A program made the translations under genes and the position numbers. Source: Pirellula sp. (GTDB taxonomy: Bacteria > Planctomycetota > Planctomycetia > Pirellulales > Pirellulaceae). Taken from it: DNA of 64,000 bases. A model generated the notes under the pieces. It saw only the letters and a program-made list of their open reading frames with translations. It was not told the origin of the DNA and searched no databases. This document shows, one piece after another, positions 11,187-22,888 of this stretch. The stretch is from assembly GCA_021300155.1 (NCBI GenBank), contig JAJTID010000097.1, positions 1 to 64,000 on the forward strand, read 5' to 3'. Numbering within the stretch: position 1 is the stretch's first letter; each line of letters begins with the position of its first letter.

Positions 11187-14100
11187 GCTTCACCGGTATT
11201 GATCATCAACAACGTTACTTTCGTAGTATCGACGAGCTTCAAAAAACTCCCGAGTTCGAGCAGTTTTTGACTCGCGAGTTTCCGCAGGCAGCTTCGGAGT
11301 TCCCTGAGGGTGTTTCGCGTCGTCGATGGATTCAAATGATGGGCGCATCGCTCGCGCTCGGTGGGATGGCGGGGTGCCGCTACAACCGAGAAGAGGTTGC
11401 GGCGTTCGTAATGCGTCCAGAGGGTCGAGTGCCAGGGCTTCCTGAGTTCTTTGCTACCAACTTTGAATGGGCCGGCAAGGTGGTGCAGGCTTTGGTGACA
11501 AGCATCGAAGGTCGCCCGATCAAGGTGGATGGCAATCCTGACCATCCAGCTTATGCAAATTCCCAACCGAAGGATTTTGCTGAAAACAAAAAGCTTCGAT
11601 CGGCTGGCACCTGTGCTCAAACGCAAGCATCGATTCTTTCTCTCTATGACCAAGATCGAATCGCCTGCCCTTTGAATCGCAGTAAGTTTGGTGAAAAGCC
11701 TGTTTCGTACGATAGAGACGAGAAGGCGAATCGAGATCTGGCGTGGGCGGCTTTTGCGAAGCACGTGTCGGAGCAGTTGGCGGCTCACGAGAGTTCGGCT
11801 GGCGAGGGTTTGGCAATTCTCTTTGAGCCATCGCATAGCCCGTCGTTAAGACGAACGTTGGCGGATGTGAAGGCAAAATTTCCAAAGTCCACACTGGTCA
11901 AGTATGAATCGGTCTACTCTGGCAAAGTCGGGAAGGCTCTCGATTCTGTTGGGGCAGGCCAATGCAATGTTCACCTGAATTTGGATGCGGCCAAGGTTAT
12001 TGTTTCGCTTGACGCCGATTTGTTCGGCTCGGATGCGAACGCAGTTCACAATGCAAGGCAATTTGCAAATCATCGTTCCCCCTCGGCGGAATGGATGAAT
12101 CGACTTTATGTCGTGGAGTCTCAGTACTCGACGACGGGTTCGGCGGCGGACTTCAGGCTGGCTCTGCAGTCGAGTCAAATCCCTGTCCTGCTCAAGAAAA
12201 TCGAAGCCGCGATCGACGCTGGCACCGTTATCGAGGACAAGGCGGAAGAGATTCCTTACAACAAGCTCGAAGATGCTGCAAAACTGCAGAGGTTGATAGG
12301 GTCGATCGCGAGTGATTTGTTGAGTCACAAAGGGGAGGCGGTTCTCTGTGTAGGTTCGCACTTAGATCTCAATGTTCAGCTTGCTGCGATCCGGATTAAT
12401 GCAAAGCTTGGGAACATTGGCAAAACAGTTCGGCTTTTTGAAGTACCGAACGAGTTGGCGGGTGTCGAGACTGTCAAGTTGGATGACTTTGTTAACAGTG
12501 ATTTCTTTGCCTCCGACAAGAAAGCACCCTACAAATCTCTTTGGATTTTCGCCGACAACCCGGTATTCACAGTGGCCGGAGACGTTCCTTTGGCGGATGT
12601 CATCGCAAAGGCGGAGAATTCCATTTATCTGGGAAATCTAGACGACGAAACAGCAGATCGATGCAAATGGAGTATACCTCTAGCACATCCTTTTGAAAGT
12701 TGGGGGGATGTTCGAAATCTTGATGGCGTTTACGGTGTATGCCAACCGCTAATTTCTCCTCTGCTTGAAGGAAAGTCTGCTGTTGAATTGCTTGCGATTA
12801 TGGCTGGTCTTCCGGTAACGTCTGGGCAGGCTATTGTCCTAGAGACCGCGAAGCGAATTGCAGGTGGAACTTTAAGTGATCGACAATGGAAAGAAACTCT
12901 TCATTTAGGTTTCTTGGCTGGGTCGACCGCTAAGGAATTTGTTGGTGATTTGAAGTCTAGCGCAACCACTTTGAAGGGGGGCGATGTGACCGCATCGCCA
13001 AACGATTTGCCCGACGGTGAGCTTCGGTTGGTGATGGATCCAAACAATCTAGAGATTGTTATTCGGCCGTGCGACTCAGTCTACGATGGGCGTTTAGCAA
13101 ACAACGGTTGGCTTCAAGAATTGCCGCAACCAATCACAAAGCTCACCTGGGACAATGCTGCAATTTGCAGTATTGGTACCGCGAGAAAGCTTGGTCTAAA
13201 GCAGGGTGAGCTAGCTACATTCACCACCGGTGATTCCAAAGTGACGTTACCCGTATTCGTTGTGCCAGGGCATGCGGAAGGCTCCTTTACGGTAAACCTC
13301 GGTTACGGTAGATCGAAAGACAAAGGTGGCGTGATCGGTAGTGGTGTTGGTACGAATCTTTCGTCCTTCCGTCGTTGGAACCAGGCTTCCATTTACACCG
13401 GAGTTGAAGCTCGTAACACGACCAAGGCATACAAGCTTGCGACAACCCAGGATCACTTCGCGATCGAAGATGAAGGTGGGATGCGCGAGAATGCAAAGCG
13501 TGCACCGCAATTAGTTCGCGAAGGCACATTGACCGAGTACAAAGAGAATGCGAGCTTCACGACCGAAACGGTGGAAGATCACTTTGCTCATCTGGGAAGT
13601 GAACGCTCGCTGTGGGTCGAGCCAAAAGTTGATGAGAACTACAAGTGGGGGATGGCAATCGATCTGAACAAGTGTATCGGTTGCAATGCTTGTGTGGTTG
13701 CTTGTCAAGCGGAAAACAACATTCCAATTGTTGGTAAAGAACAGGTGAGCCGTAGTCGAGAAATGCATTGGTTGCGAATCGATCGTTACTTTACATGCGA
13801 CATTGATCAGACAGCCGAGGGATCGTTTAAGGACCCAGTCGATCCGACGATCGTTACGCAGCCGATGGCCTGCTCTCACTGCGAGACGGCTCCCTGCGAA
13901 GAGGTGTGTCCAGTTGCGGCTACGGTGCATACAGAAGAAGGTATCAATGCGATGGCTTACAACCGTTGCATCGGAACGCGATACTGTGGAAACAATTGCC
14001 CGACCAAGGTTCGGCGGTTCAACTATTTCAATTACAACACAGAGTACGGATACAACTACGGTTGGTCAGACAATCGTGAAAAAGCTTCGGCTAAGCTGCA

Positions 14101-14518
14101 GTCGTTGGTGTTGAACCCTGAGGTGACAGTTCGTGGCCGTGGTGTCATGGAGAAGTGTACCTATTGCATTCAGCGAGTACAGAATGGCAAGATTGCAGCG
14201 AAGACCAAGGGGGATGGCTTTGTTCACGATGGGGATGTGATCACCGCTTGCCAAGCAGCTTGCCCAACCCAAGCGATTAATTTCGGCGATTTGCACGATA
14301 AATCGAGCCGCGTTTACAAGGCTCATCAGGATTCACGTGCTTACTCTATCCTAGACGAACTCAATATCAAACCAAGGACGTTGTATCTATCGCGTATAAG
14401 AAACGTGCCTCAACGTTTGGCAACTTCGATCCAAATTCATCCAAAGCGTCCAGGTCACGGGCATTCCGGTGGCCATGACCATTCACAAGAATCAGGTGAC
14501 CATGGCCACCATAGCTAG
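11183..14518 (+). CDS. actB: Alternative Complex III subunit ActB (molybdopterin-oxidoreductase-like plus Fe-S domain)
   Basis: Tat-like signal ([21 protein letters not shown]); C-terminal ferredoxin motifs ([49 protein letters not shown]). ATGA overlap with actA. Confidence 0.93.
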   Translation: MSFTGIDHQQRYFRSIDELQKTPEFEQFLTREFPQAASEFPEGVSRRRWIQMMGASLALGGMAGCRYNREEVAAFVMRPEGRVPGLPEFFATNFEWAGKVVQALVTSIEGRPIKVDGNPDHPAYANSQPKDFAENKKLRSAGTCAQTQASILSLYDQDRIACPLNRSKFGEKPVSYDRDEKANRDLAWAAFAKHVSEQLAAHESSAGEGLAILFEPSHSPSLRRTLADVKAKFPKSTLVKYESVYSGKVGKALDSVGAGQCNVHLNLDAAKVIVSLDADLFGSDANAVHNARQFANHRSPSAEWMNRLYVVESQYSTTGSAADFRLALQSSQIPVLLKKIEAAIDAGTVIEDKAEEIPYNKLEDAAKLQRLIGSIASDLLSHKGEAVLCVGSHLDLNVQLAAIRINAKLGNIGKTVRLFEVPNELAGVETVKLDDFVNSDFFASDKKAPYKSLWIFADNPVFTVAGDVPLADVIAKAENSIYLGNLDDETADRCKWSIPLAHPFESWGDVRNLDGVYGVCQPLISPLLEGKSAVELLAIMAGLPVTSGQAIVLETAKRIAGGTLSDRQWKETLHLGFLAGSTAKEFVGDLKSSATTLKGGDVTASPNDLPDGELRLVMDPNNLEIVIRPCDSVYDGRLANNGWLQELPQPITKLTWDNAAICSIGTARKLGLKQGELATFTTGDSKVTLPVFVVPGHAEGSFTVNLGYGRSKDKGGVIGSGVGTNLSSFRRWNQASIYTGVEARNTTKAYKLATTQDHFAIEDEGGMRENAKRAPQLVREGTLTEYKENASFTTETVEDHFAHLGSERSLWVEPKVDENYKWGMAIDLNKCIGCNACVVACQAENNIPIVGKEQVSRSREMHWLRIDRYFTCDIDQTAEGSFKDPVDPTIVTQPMACSHCETAPCEEVCPVAATVHTEEGINAMAYNRCIGTRYCGNNCPTKVRRFNYFNYNTEYGYNYGWSDNREKASAKLQSLVLNPEVTVRGRGVMEKCTYCIQRVQNGKIAAKTKGDGFVHDGDVITACQAACPTQAINFGDLHDKSSRVYKAHQDSRAYSILDELNIKPRTLYLSRIRNVPQRLATSIQIHPKRPGHGHSGGHDHSQESGDHGHHS

Positions 14519-15965
14519 TGCTTCCGCATTGAATCCTCGAGAAATCGATAATACAGACGACATTCCAGGTAGACGCGCGCAACTGATAACGGGGAATCAG
14601 ACGTACAGCTCAGTTACCGAAATGGTATGCAGAGTGGCCGAAGATCCGCAGCCGATGCTGTGGTATGTCCTATTCGGTTTCTCTTCCATCACTGCGGTTA
14701 TGTTCCTGTCTTTGATCGGGTATCTCATCCTTACCGGTGTTGGTATCTGGGGTAACATGAATCCGGTCTTTTGGGCTTGGCCAATTGTCAACTTCGTGTT
14801 CTGGGTTGGTATCGGTCACGCGGGGACGCTCATTTCCGCGATTTTGTTTCTATTCAGGCAGAACTGGCGTACGAGTATAAACCGTGCGGCGGAAGCAATG
14901 ACGATTTTCGCGGTTATATGTGCTGCGATCTATCCTGGCATTCACGTGGGTCGAGCTTGGTTAGCGTTTTGGCTGATACCTTACCCAAGTTTAAATCTTT
15001 GGATGTGGCCGCAGTTTCGCAGTCCGCTGCTTTGGGACGTTTTCGCAGTCGGAACTTATGCGTCAACCTCGTTGGTTTTCTGGTACATGGGAATGATTCC
15101 AGATTTGGCGACCTATCGGGATCGAAGCAAGACACCGGTAAAGCGAATGATATACGGTCTGCTTTGTTTGGGATGGACAGGCTCATCGCGTCATTGGTTG
15201 CGTTACGAAAAAGCATACACGCTGTTGGCTGCACTGGCGGCACCGCTGGTTTTGTCCGTTCACACGGTGGTTAGTTTTGACTTTGCTGTTTCGCAGGTGG
15301 CAGGTTGGCACACGACGATTTTCCCACCTTACTTCGTGGCTGGTGCGATTTTCTCTGGTTTCGCGATGGTGGTGACGCTGCTCGTACCAGTCAGAAAGAT
15401 TTACAAGTTGGAGAACTTGATCACGCTGCGTCATTTGGACAATATGAACAAGATCATTCTGGCGACAGGTTCGTTGGTAGGATTGGCATATGGAACGGAA
15501 TTTTTCATTGCGTGGTACAGTAAGAACCCGTACGAAGGGTTTACCTTTATGAACCGAGCGTTCGGTCCGTATTGGTGGGCCTATTGGATCATGGTTTCGT
15601 GCAACGTGATTTCGCCACAATTGTTCTGGTTCAAGAAATTTAGGACTACGCCATGGATCATGGTGATCATTTCGATCTTTGTGAACATTGGAATGTGGTT
15701 CGAGCGATTCGTGATTACGGTCACTTCCTTGAGTCGCGATTATTTGCCAAGTTCGTGGGGATACTTCCGTCCGACGATTTTCGATGGATTAATGTTCTTC
15801 GGCAGCTTCGGCGTCTTCATGTCGTTGTTCTTGTTGTTCTGTCGCTATCTTCCTACGATTGCCATGTCGGAAGTTAAGGGTGTGATGTCATCTTCGGAGC
15901 ACGCGGAACACTTGCAGGCGGAGTTGTTAGGTGGTGGTCATTCCCATGGACATGGACATCACTAA
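14502..15965 (+). CDS. actC: Alternative Complex III subunit ActC (NrfD/PsrC-like membrane protein)
   Basis: Multi-TM NrfD-like sequence ([28 protein letters not shown]), His-rich C-terminus. Start at ATG 14502 overlaps the actB end; 14469 also possible. Confidence 0.92.
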   Translation: MATIASASALNPREIDNTDDIPGRRAQLITGNQTYSSVTEMVCRVAEDPQPMLWYVLFGFSSITAVMFLSLIGYLILTGVGIWGNMNPVFWAWPIVNFVFWVGIGHAGTLISAILFLFRQNWRTSINRAAEAMTIFAVICAAIYPGIHVGRAWLAFWLIPYPSLNLWMWPQFRSPLLWDVFAVGTYASTSLVFWYMGMIPDLATYRDRSKTPVKRMIYGLLCLGWTGSSRHWLRYEKAYTLLAALAAPLVLSVHTVVSFDFAVSQVAGWHTTIFPPYFVAGAIFSGFAMVVTLLVPVRKIYKLENLITLRHLDNMNKIILATGSLVGLAYGTEFFIAWYSKNPYEGFTFMNRAFGPYWWAYWIMVSCNVISPQLFWFKKFRTTPWIMVIISIFVNIGMWFERFVITVTSLSRDYLPSSWGYFRPTIFDGLMFFGSFGVFMSLFLLFCRYLPTIAMSEVKGVMSSSEHAEHLQAELLGGGHSHGHGHH

Positions 15966-16034
15966 GCACTTTTGTCTTTAGCGTACAACTGAAAATCAAC
16001 TTACAAAGTCAACACAACAAACATCGTTAAAACC

Positions 16035-17441
16035 ATGAGTGATCACAAGCCAAAGAAGACGATCGGGAACAGGCCCCCACGAGCGTTTGGCTGGATGGCA
16101 GAATACTCCAACGAGCACAAATTACTTGAAGCGGCGCGGAAAGTCAGGGACTCTGGGTACACCGATACAGATGCGTTTACTCCGTTTCCGGTGCACGGTA
16201 TCGACGAAGCGTTGGGAATCAAACCGACCAAACTACCGTTTATAGTACTTTGCTGCGGGTTAACTGGTCTTTCATTGGCATTGTTGATGCAATGGTGGAT
16301 GAACGGCGTTGACTACATGTACATCATATCTGGAAAGCCGATGGGTATCACACCCGCGTCGATTCCAGTGGCATTCGAAATGACCATTTTGTTTTCAGCG
16401 TTCTCGACCTTTCTGGGTATGATTGCACTGAATCAGTTACCGAAGTTCAGCAATCCTGTCTTTACAAATCCGCGATTCGACAGAGCGACCGACGACAAGT
16501 TTTTCTTGTATGTTAGTGCGAAGGACAAGTATTACAATCGAGATTCTGTCAGGGAGTTGCTAGGTGGTACACAGCATGACTCTCTAGATGAAGTCATCGA
16601 AGATTCGACACCAGACGCTTTGCCTCGGCCGATCTGGTTGACAGCTTTGTTGGTCGTGCTGGCAGGTTTGATACCAGCGATGATCATTCTAAATATGCGA
16701 AATGGATTTAGCACGGCACCGCGTTTCCACGTCTTCTTTGACATGGACTTCCAGCCGAAGAAGAAAGCTCAGCAGACTACAACAATTTTCGCGGATGGTA
16801 GGACGATGCGTCCTCAAGTGGAAGGCACTGTCGCTCGCGGACAGCTTGATGAGCAAGATTCGTTTTATTTGGGATATGATCCGAACAAGCTTTCCGCGCT
16901 TGAGAATACTGATGGCGTTCGGCTAGTCGCAACTCAAGCGGATCCGAAGCCGCAGGACACGGCAAAAGATGGTGGCACGAAAGTAATTCCTGCTGCTAAC
17001 ACACCCGCAGCTCCGGCAGCCGCTTTGAATTTGCCTTGGCTCACTACCTTGCCCATCGAAGCGAATGACGAAAACATGAAGCTGGGCGAGACAAAGTTCC
17101 AAACGTATTGTTCGGCATGCCATGGGTATTCCGGCTACGGTGATGGTTTGGTGCATAAACGCGCTGAGGCTTTGGGGCAGGGGTTTTGGATCCCACCGAC
17201 TTCGATGCACATAGATCGTGTCGCTTCGCAGCCAGTTGGGCAGATCTTCCACACGATTACCAAAGGACAGGGTAAGATGCCTGGTTACGCAGCTTCGATG
17301 AATGCCAAAGAACGATGGGCTGTTGTGCTTTACGTGAAGGCATTGCAGCGGTCGCGAAATGCGTCCGACAAAGACATTCCAGAGGACAAGAAGCCTTCGA
17401 TTGAAGACCTTACTCAACCAAAGACTGAAGCCAAGAAGTAA
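16035..17441 (+). CDS. ActD (DUF3341)-ActE (cytochrome c) fusion of Alternative Complex III
   Basis: N-terminal two-TM DUF3341-like region, Pro/Ala linker, then a monoheme cytochrome c (CSACHGYSGYGDG, Met region GKMPGYA). Confidence 0.9.
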   Translation: MSDHKPKKTIGNRPPRAFGWMAEYSNEHKLLEAARKVRDSGYTDTDAFTPFPVHGIDEALGIKPTKLPFIVLCCGLTGLSLALLMQWWMNGVDYMYIISGKPMGITPASIPVAFEMTILFSAFSTFLGMIALNQLPKFSNPVFTNPRFDRATDDKFFLYVSAKDKYYNRDSVRELLGGTQHDSLDEVIEDSTPDALPRPIWLTALLVVLAGLIPAMIILNMRNGFSTAPRFHVFFDMDFQPKKKAQQTTTIFADGRTMRPQVEGTVARGQLDEQDSFYLGYDPNKLSALENTDGVRLVATQADPKPQDTAKDGGTKVIPAANTPAAPAAALNLPWLTTLPIEANDENMKLGETKFQTYCSACHGYSGYGDGLVHKRAEALGQGFWIPPTSMHIDRVASQPVGQIFHTITKGQGKMPGYAASMNAKERWAVVLYVKALQRSRNASDKDIPEDKKPSIEDLTQPKTEAKK

Positions 17442-17496
17442 TCAGAGACGATTGGCCGAGAATAGACCGCAGGCATTGAACTGAAAATCAATTAAC

Positions 17497-18741
17497 ATGA
17501 GTTTGAAATACGACAAAGAAACGATCGAACTACCAAGTAACTGGAAGCAGTATGCTCCGCTGTTGATTTGCGCGGGGTTGATATGTTTGGTAGTTGGTGC
17601 AGGTCTGTCGTTTATGGGAGGGAGATCGGACGGAGGCGCGTCACCAATGAAGTACCTCGTTCATTCGTATTTGGCGAACTTCATGTTCCTCTTTACGTTT
17701 TCATTGGGTGCTTTGTTTTTCGTTTTGATTCAGTTTTTGACCAGGGCAGGTTGGAGTTCTTCCATTCGCCGAATCGCTGAAATCATCATGGCAATCCTTC
17801 CTTGGTCCGCGGTATTGTTCTTGCCGCTTGTCGTTTTGCTTTACACGCCAGAGGGCAGTGCGTTGTACGAGTGGAACGCCCCGGCTGAGGAGATTCATAA
17901 TTCGATTATACGAGACAAAACAGGCTACCTGGAAAAAGGTTTTTTCACCGTTAGGACGTTTTTGTACTTCGGTTTACTAACGGGAATGGCACTTTGGTAC
18001 TTTTCGAAGAGTCGACAGCAAGATGAGACTGGTGATGTAGAACTGTCGCTTGCGAGACAAAAGTGGGCGGGACCGCTGATTATGATTTTCTCGCTTACAG
18101 TGACATTTGCCATTTTTGATTGGGTGATGAGCATCGATGCGGACTGGTATAGCACCATTTTTGCCGTTTATGTGTTTGCAGCAAGCATGATGGCATTCTT
18201 TGCCATGATGGTGGTGATTAATATGACCTTGCAGAAAGCTGGAAAGTTGAAGGATCTAGTCACTGTGGAGCATTATCACGACATGGGTAAATTCATGTTC
18301 GGATTCGTTATGTTTTGGTCCTACATTGCATTCTCGCAACTCGTACTAATTTGGTATGCCAATATTCCGGAAGAAACCAATTGGTTTCGGATGCGATTGG
18401 AAGGTGGCTGGGCGTATTACTCGTACAGCCTGATCTTCTTGCACTTTGCCATCCCATTCCTCGGATTGATGAGTCGGCACGTTCGTAGAAATAGAACGGC
18501 TTTGTACTTCTGGGCTTGCTGGTTACTCGTGGTTCATTGGATGGACATGACTTTTTTGATTATGCCGAACGTTCCTGGTGGATTTTCCGTCATTCCGATG
18601 TTAGGACACCTGTTAGGGGGCGCTGGGATGCTCTTTGTTTTTGCTGCTTTGTTTATCGTACGTTCTTCCGGAGTACCGTTGGTTGCAATGCGTGACCCAC
18701 GTTTACCGGAAGCGTTAACTTACACCAATCCGCTACTATAG
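17497..18741 (+). CDS. actF: Alternative Complex III subunit ActF
   Basis: 414 aa polytopic protein in ACIII order after actD/E. Confidence 0.9.
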   Translation: MSLKYDKETIELPSNWKQYAPLLICAGLICLVVGAGLSFMGGRSDGGASPMKYLVHSYLANFMFLFTFSLGALFFVLIQFLTRAGWSSSIRRIAEIIMAILPWSAVLFLPLVVLLYTPEGSALYEWNAPAEEIHNSIIRDKTGYLEKGFFTVRTFLYFGLLTGMALWYFSKSRQQDETGDVELSLARQKWAGPLIMIFSLTVTFAIFDWVMSIDADWYSTIFAVYVFAASMMAFFAMMVVINMTLQKAGKLKDLVTVEHYHDMGKFMFGFVMFWSYIAFSQLVLIWYANIPEETNWFRMRLEGGWAYYSYSLIFLHFAIPFLGLMSRHVRRNRTALYFWACWLLVVHWMDMTFLIMPNVPGGFSVIPMLGHLLGGAGMLFVFAALFIVRSSGVPLVAMRDPRLPEALTYTNPLL

Positions 18742-18754
18742 TTCATTATCAATC

Positions 18755-19075
18755 ATGGCACGTTACGACGACCTCAATACCAACATGATTGCCTACGGTA
18801 CTGTGTTGAGCATAGTAGTGTTGGTGATTGTCCTGCAGGGAGCCCAGGCTCTCACCTACAGCATGGTTTACTACGAAGATGTCAGAAAAGAGAGTAAAAA
18901 GTCTGACACCGCCGCCAAGGTAAAAAGTGATCAGATAGCAACGCTTAACGGGTACAAGAAGGTGGCGGTGGCGGATGAAAAATCTGACACTCCTGGAGCC
19001 ACGAAGGATGTTTTTATGATTCCTATTGAAGAAGCCAAAAAGTTGGTAATTCAGGATTTTTCAGGCAAAAAGTAG
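18755..19075 (+). CDS. Small single-TM protein of unknown function in the ACIII/cox operon
   Basis: 106 aa, one N-terminal TM helix then a Lys-rich soluble tail; 13 bp after actF and 12 bp before the SCO gene. Confidence 0.7.
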   Translation: MARYDDLNTNMIAYGTVLSIVVLVIVLQGAQALTYSMVYYEDVRKESKKSDTAAKVKSDQIATLNGYKKVAVADEKSDTPGATKDVFMIPIEEAKKLVIQDFSGKK

Positions 19076-19087
19076 ACTTGATCGTTT

Positions 19088-19939
19088 ATGTCGAACTTCT
19101 TAACACCAATTACCATGTTAGCGATTGCACGGTTTATCCTGCTTTTTTGCTGTGTTTGTGGAGGTGTCTGGGGAGATGACAAGATTCCGGCTAGACTGGC
19201 AGGGGTTGGCATCGATGAGCAACTGGATGCGGATCTCCCATTGGATGTCAAGTTTCAGACAGAGACAGGGGCAACGGTGACGTTTGGAGACCTTCTTAGG
19301 GACAAACGGCCCATGTTGCTAACGCTAAACTATAGCAATTGTCCTGGTCTTTGTGTGGCCCAGCTGAACGGATTGACTCGCGGTATCAACGAGGTCAGCT
19401 CGCTGAGAATGGGAAAAGATTTCAAGTTCGTTTCATTGAGTATCGATCCAACAGATTCGATCGCAAAGGCCTCCGCTACCAAGGCTAGGTATGCAGATGA
19501 CTTGGAAAATAAGCATTCCATCGATGGATGGCACTTCCTTACTGGAACGGAGGAGAACATTCAAATCATCGCGAAGTCAGTCGGATTCAACTATACCTAT
19601 GATGCCAAACACGACCAGTACAACCACTCAGCGGCTGCAATGATGATCTCTCCGAAGGGGAGGATTACAAGATATCTGTACGAAATTGGCTTCACTGGTG
19701 AGACCCTCAAGATGGCGTTGGTCGAGGCGGGAGAGGGAAAGATTGGATCGTCTTTGGACGCGTTCGTTCTTTGGTGTTCTCACTATGACGCAAATGAAAA
19801 TCGTTACTCGGCGAGTGCACGTCTGTTATTGTCGGTTTGCGCTGGCGGTTTCGTCACTGTGGGATTGGTAGGCCTGCTTCCATTTTGGATATCGAATAGG
19901 AAAAGGAAGGTTGTTGTTGACTCAATGAACTTCCCGTGA
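19088..19939 (+). CDS. SCO1/SenC-family copper chaperone with C-terminal TM
   Basis: Thioredoxin-like fold with CxxxC (NCPGLC) and conserved His (NHSAAAM); VSLSIDPTDS; C-terminal TM. Confidence 0.88.
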   Translation: MSNFLTPITMLAIARFILLFCCVCGGVWGDDKIPARLAGVGIDEQLDADLPLDVKFQTETGATVTFGDLLRDKRPMLLTLNYSNCPGLCVAQLNGLTRGINEVSSLRMGKDFKFVSLSIDPTDSIAKASATKARYADDLENKHSIDGWHFLTGTEENIQIIAKSVGFNYTYDAKHDQYNHSAAAMMISPKGRITRYLYEIGFTGETLKMALVEAGEGKIGSSLDAFVLWCSHYDANENRYSASARLLLSVCAGGFVTVGLVGLLPFWISNRKRKVVVDSMNFP

Positions 19940-20065
19940 TCGACGAGTATGGAGAAGCGAATTGGACTCAACGAGTCGCTAGACCACGCTTCCAATACCT
20001 AAGAAACAATTAAACTGAAGAATTAATAGGGCACAAGCCGCATACTTTTAATCGCAAAAACCTAA

Positions 20066-21052
20066 ATGAACTCCCTAATTTTAGCTGACATTTCCGAAGG
20101 ATTCTGGTTTCCCCCAGCAGCATCTACATTCGCCAAGCAGGTTGATTTTCTGTACTACGCGATCCTGTGGATCAGTATCATTTTCTTCATCCCGATCGTG
20201 ATTGCCATGATTTATTTCATGGTGAAGTACCGGCAGAGGCCCGGTTACAAGGGATCTCCGGAGGCGTTGCACAATACGCCTCTGGAAATTACTTGGACAG
20301 TTGTGCCATCCTTTATTGCGATCTGGATTTTTTGGGAGGGTGCAGTTGGATACTTGGATATGGCTATCATTCCCGATGATACAGTTGACGTGGCCGTCTA
20401 CGCCGCAAAGTGGAATTGGAACTTCAAGTACAAGGAAAACGGGGCCGAGAGCCCAATCCTCTATCTGCCGATCGACAAGGACATTAAACTGACAATGCAG
20501 TCGAAAGATGTTCTACATAGCTTCTTTATCCCTGCGTTTCGAGCGAAGCGCGATGTCGTTCCAGGTCGGTATCACTACCTCTGGTTCCACCCGACGCGGG
20601 AAGGAGTGTTTGATCTTTTTTGCACGGAATATTGCGGTGACAACCATAGTACAATGATCACCAAGGTACAGGTGCTATCAGATGAGAAGTACAAGGCAAA
20701 GTTGGCTGAACTGGTCAAGGAGCCTGAGGACATTGTGGAGCGTGGCAAGTGGTTGTATGAGCGAAAGGCCTGCAAGGGTTGCCACTATGCGGGCACGGAA
20801 GGCGCGAAGGGCCCAGGGCCGAGTTATAATGGGTCTTGGGGCAAGAAGGTGCCATTGGCAAACGGAACAGAAGTAACCTTCGATGAAAACTACGTGAAGA
20901 CGTCCATATTGAACCCGATGGAAGCAGCCAGGAAGGGGTATGAGACAGCTTCGGCCATGCCTTCCTACAAGGGGCAACTAAAGGACGAGCAAATAGATGC
21001 ACTGATTGCTTTCATTCGATCGCTGGAATCAGGTCCTGCAAGGCCGAAATAG
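20066..21052 (+). CDS. coxB: Cytochrome c oxidase subunit II with C-terminal cytochrome c domain
   Basis: CuA site (DLFCTEYCGDNHSTM), two TM helices, heme motif CKGCH. Confidence 0.95.
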   Translation: MNSLILADISEGFWFPPAASTFAKQVDFLYYAILWISIIFFIPIVIAMIYFMVKYRQRPGYKGSPEALHNTPLEITWTVVPSFIAIWIFWEGAVGYLDMAIIPDDTVDVAVYAAKWNWNFKYKENGAESPILYLPIDKDIKLTMQSKDVLHSFFIPAFRAKRDVVPGRYHYLWFHPTREGVFDLFCTEYCGDNHSTMITKVQVLSDEKYKAKLAELVKEPEDIVERGKWLYERKACKGCHYAGTEGAKGPGPSYNGSWGKKVPLANGTEVTFDENYVKTSILNPMEAARKGYETASAMPSYKGQLKDEQIDALIAFIRSLESGPARPK

Positions 21053-21109
21053 CGTTGATCAATACATAAGATACAAATCGATTCATTCAAGAACACTAGG
21101 GTATAAATC

Positions 21110-22792
21110 ATGAGTGCCGTTACAAGTCCGATGACAACAACTGTTGCATCGCCGGACAAGTCTCCTGAGCATCACTACCTAAATCATTCATCTGGCTTCT
21201 TGAGCTGGGCGTTGACGCTCGATCACAAGCGGATTGGGATGATGTATCTCGCGGGGATTTTGTTTTCGTTCTTCCTCGGTGGAGTCTTCGCTCTTGCGAT
21301 CCGGATCCATTTGTGGAATCCGAATTTGGATCCAGAAGCTGCTTGGTTGTCGAATGCGACCTACAACCGAGTATTCACGCTGCACGGTGCGATCATGGTA
21401 TTCTTGTTCATCATTCCTAGCGTCCCTGCAGCGTTGGGCAACTTCTTGCTACCGATTATGCTTGGAACAAAGGATGTCGCGTTCCCTCGGCTTAATCTGG
21501 GAAGCTTCTATTTGTGGGTGACAGGTTTGTTGTTCTTCACCTACACTCTGTTCTCCTCGGGGATAGACACTGGTTGGACTTTTTACACGCCATATAGCAT
21601 CGAATCGAAAAGCGCGGTCGAAGCTGCGACCTTGGGAGTCTTTATTCTCGGCTTTAGCTCGATCTTCACCGGATTGAATTTCATCGTGACGATCAATACG
21701 ATGCGTCCGCCTGGAATGACCTGGTTCAAGATGCCATTGTTTCTGTGGGCCGTCTATGCAACATCGATCATTCAAGTTCTTGCAACACCGGTGTTGGGCA
21801 TCACTGTTCTTTTGTTAGCCTTGGAGCGATTTATCGGGATTGGTATCTTCGATCCTGCGTTGAACGGTGACCCAGTCACATTCCAACACTTTTTCTGGTT
21901 CTATTCTCATCCAGCTGTTTACATTATGATTCTTCCAGCCATGGGAATCATCAGCGAGTTGATGAGTGTGCACAGCCATAAAGGAATCTTCGGCTACCGA
22001 ATGATTGCCTACAGCTCGATCGCTATTGCGTTATTCGGGTTCTTGGTCTGGGGGCACCACATGTTTACCTCAGGAATGGCTGATGTCACGACGATTGTGT
22101 TCAGTGCGTTGACCTTTACTGTGTCGATTCCATCCGCGATTAAGGTCTTCAACTGGTTGGGGACCATGTATCAGGGTACAGTAGCCCTGAATACGCCGAT
22201 GATTTACGCATTAGCCTTCATTTTCTTGTTTACGATTGGTGGTTTGACGGGTTTGTTCCTCGGTGCCTTGTCGACCGACATGCACTTGCATGACACCTAC
22301 TTCGTTGTTGCTCACTTTCACTACGTGATGATGGGTGGAACATTGGTCGCTTTCCTCGGTGGGCTGTTCCATTGGTGGCCGAAGATGACGGGTAAAATGT
22401 TCAACGACACTGCAGGTATTCTCTCTGCTGCGATCGTGTTTGTTGGGTTCAATTTGACGTTTCTGCCTCAGTTTGTACTTGGAACACGCGGGATGCCACG
22501 TAGATACGCTTCCTATGTTCGAGAGTTTCAACAATTGCATCAACTATCGACGATTGGGGCCATGACTTTGGGGCTAGGATTGTTGGTAGCCGGATTAGTA
22601 CTATTGCATTCGCTGTTCTACGGCAAGAAAGCTCCAATGAATCCTTGGGGGGGAGCAACGTTAGAGTGGGAGTGTTCATCGCCTCCTCCTCACGATAACT
22701 TTAGTAGCCCACCGACTGTTGGCGATCCGTACGATTTCACATCCGTGGAGTATGACGGTAAAACAGGAAGCTATTTCAAAAAGAAGAAATAG
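21110..22792 (+). CDS. coxA: Cytochrome c oxidase subunit I (heme-copper oxidase, YSHPAV-motif type)
   Basis: [48 protein letters not shown]. Confidence 0.96.
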   Translation: MSAVTSPMTTTVASPDKSPEHHYLNHSSGFLSWALTLDHKRIGMMYLAGILFSFFLGGVFALAIRIHLWNPNLDPEAAWLSNATYNRVFTLHGAIMVFLFIIPSVPAALGNFLLPIMLGTKDVAFPRLNLGSFYLWVTGLLFFTYTLFSSGIDTGWTFYTPYSIESKSAVEAATLGVFILGFSSIFTGLNFIVTINTMRPPGMTWFKMPLFLWAVYATSIIQVLATPVLGITVLLLALERFIGIGIFDPALNGDPVTFQHFFWFYSHPAVYIMILPAMGIISELMSVHSHKGIFGYRMIAYSSIAIALFGFLVWGHHMFTSGMADVTTIVFSALTFTVSIPSAIKVFNWLGTMYQGTVALNTPMIYALAFIFLFTIGGLTGLFLGALSTDMHLHDTYFVVAHFHYVMMGGTLVAFLGGLFHWWPKMTGKMFNDTAGILSAAIVFVGFNLTFLPQFVLGTRGMPRRYASYVREFQQLHQLSTIGAMTLGLGLLVAGLVLLHSLFYGKKAPMNPWGGATLEWECSSPPPHDNFSSPPTVGDPYDFTSVEYDGKTGSYFKKKK

Positions 22793-22888
22793 CGAGACTG
22801 TTTCGGTTCAACGAATCCGAAACGAAGCATGAAGATCGAGTCGCCCCGACAGCAGGGGCGACATCCATTTCCCAAATTCCAGAAAACG

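Noticed and set aside
21890-21960. Loss of the conserved Glu in CoxA as a sign of an inactive oxidase
   Set aside because: The YSHPAV arrangement is a known alternative in A2-type oxidases, so activity is expected.
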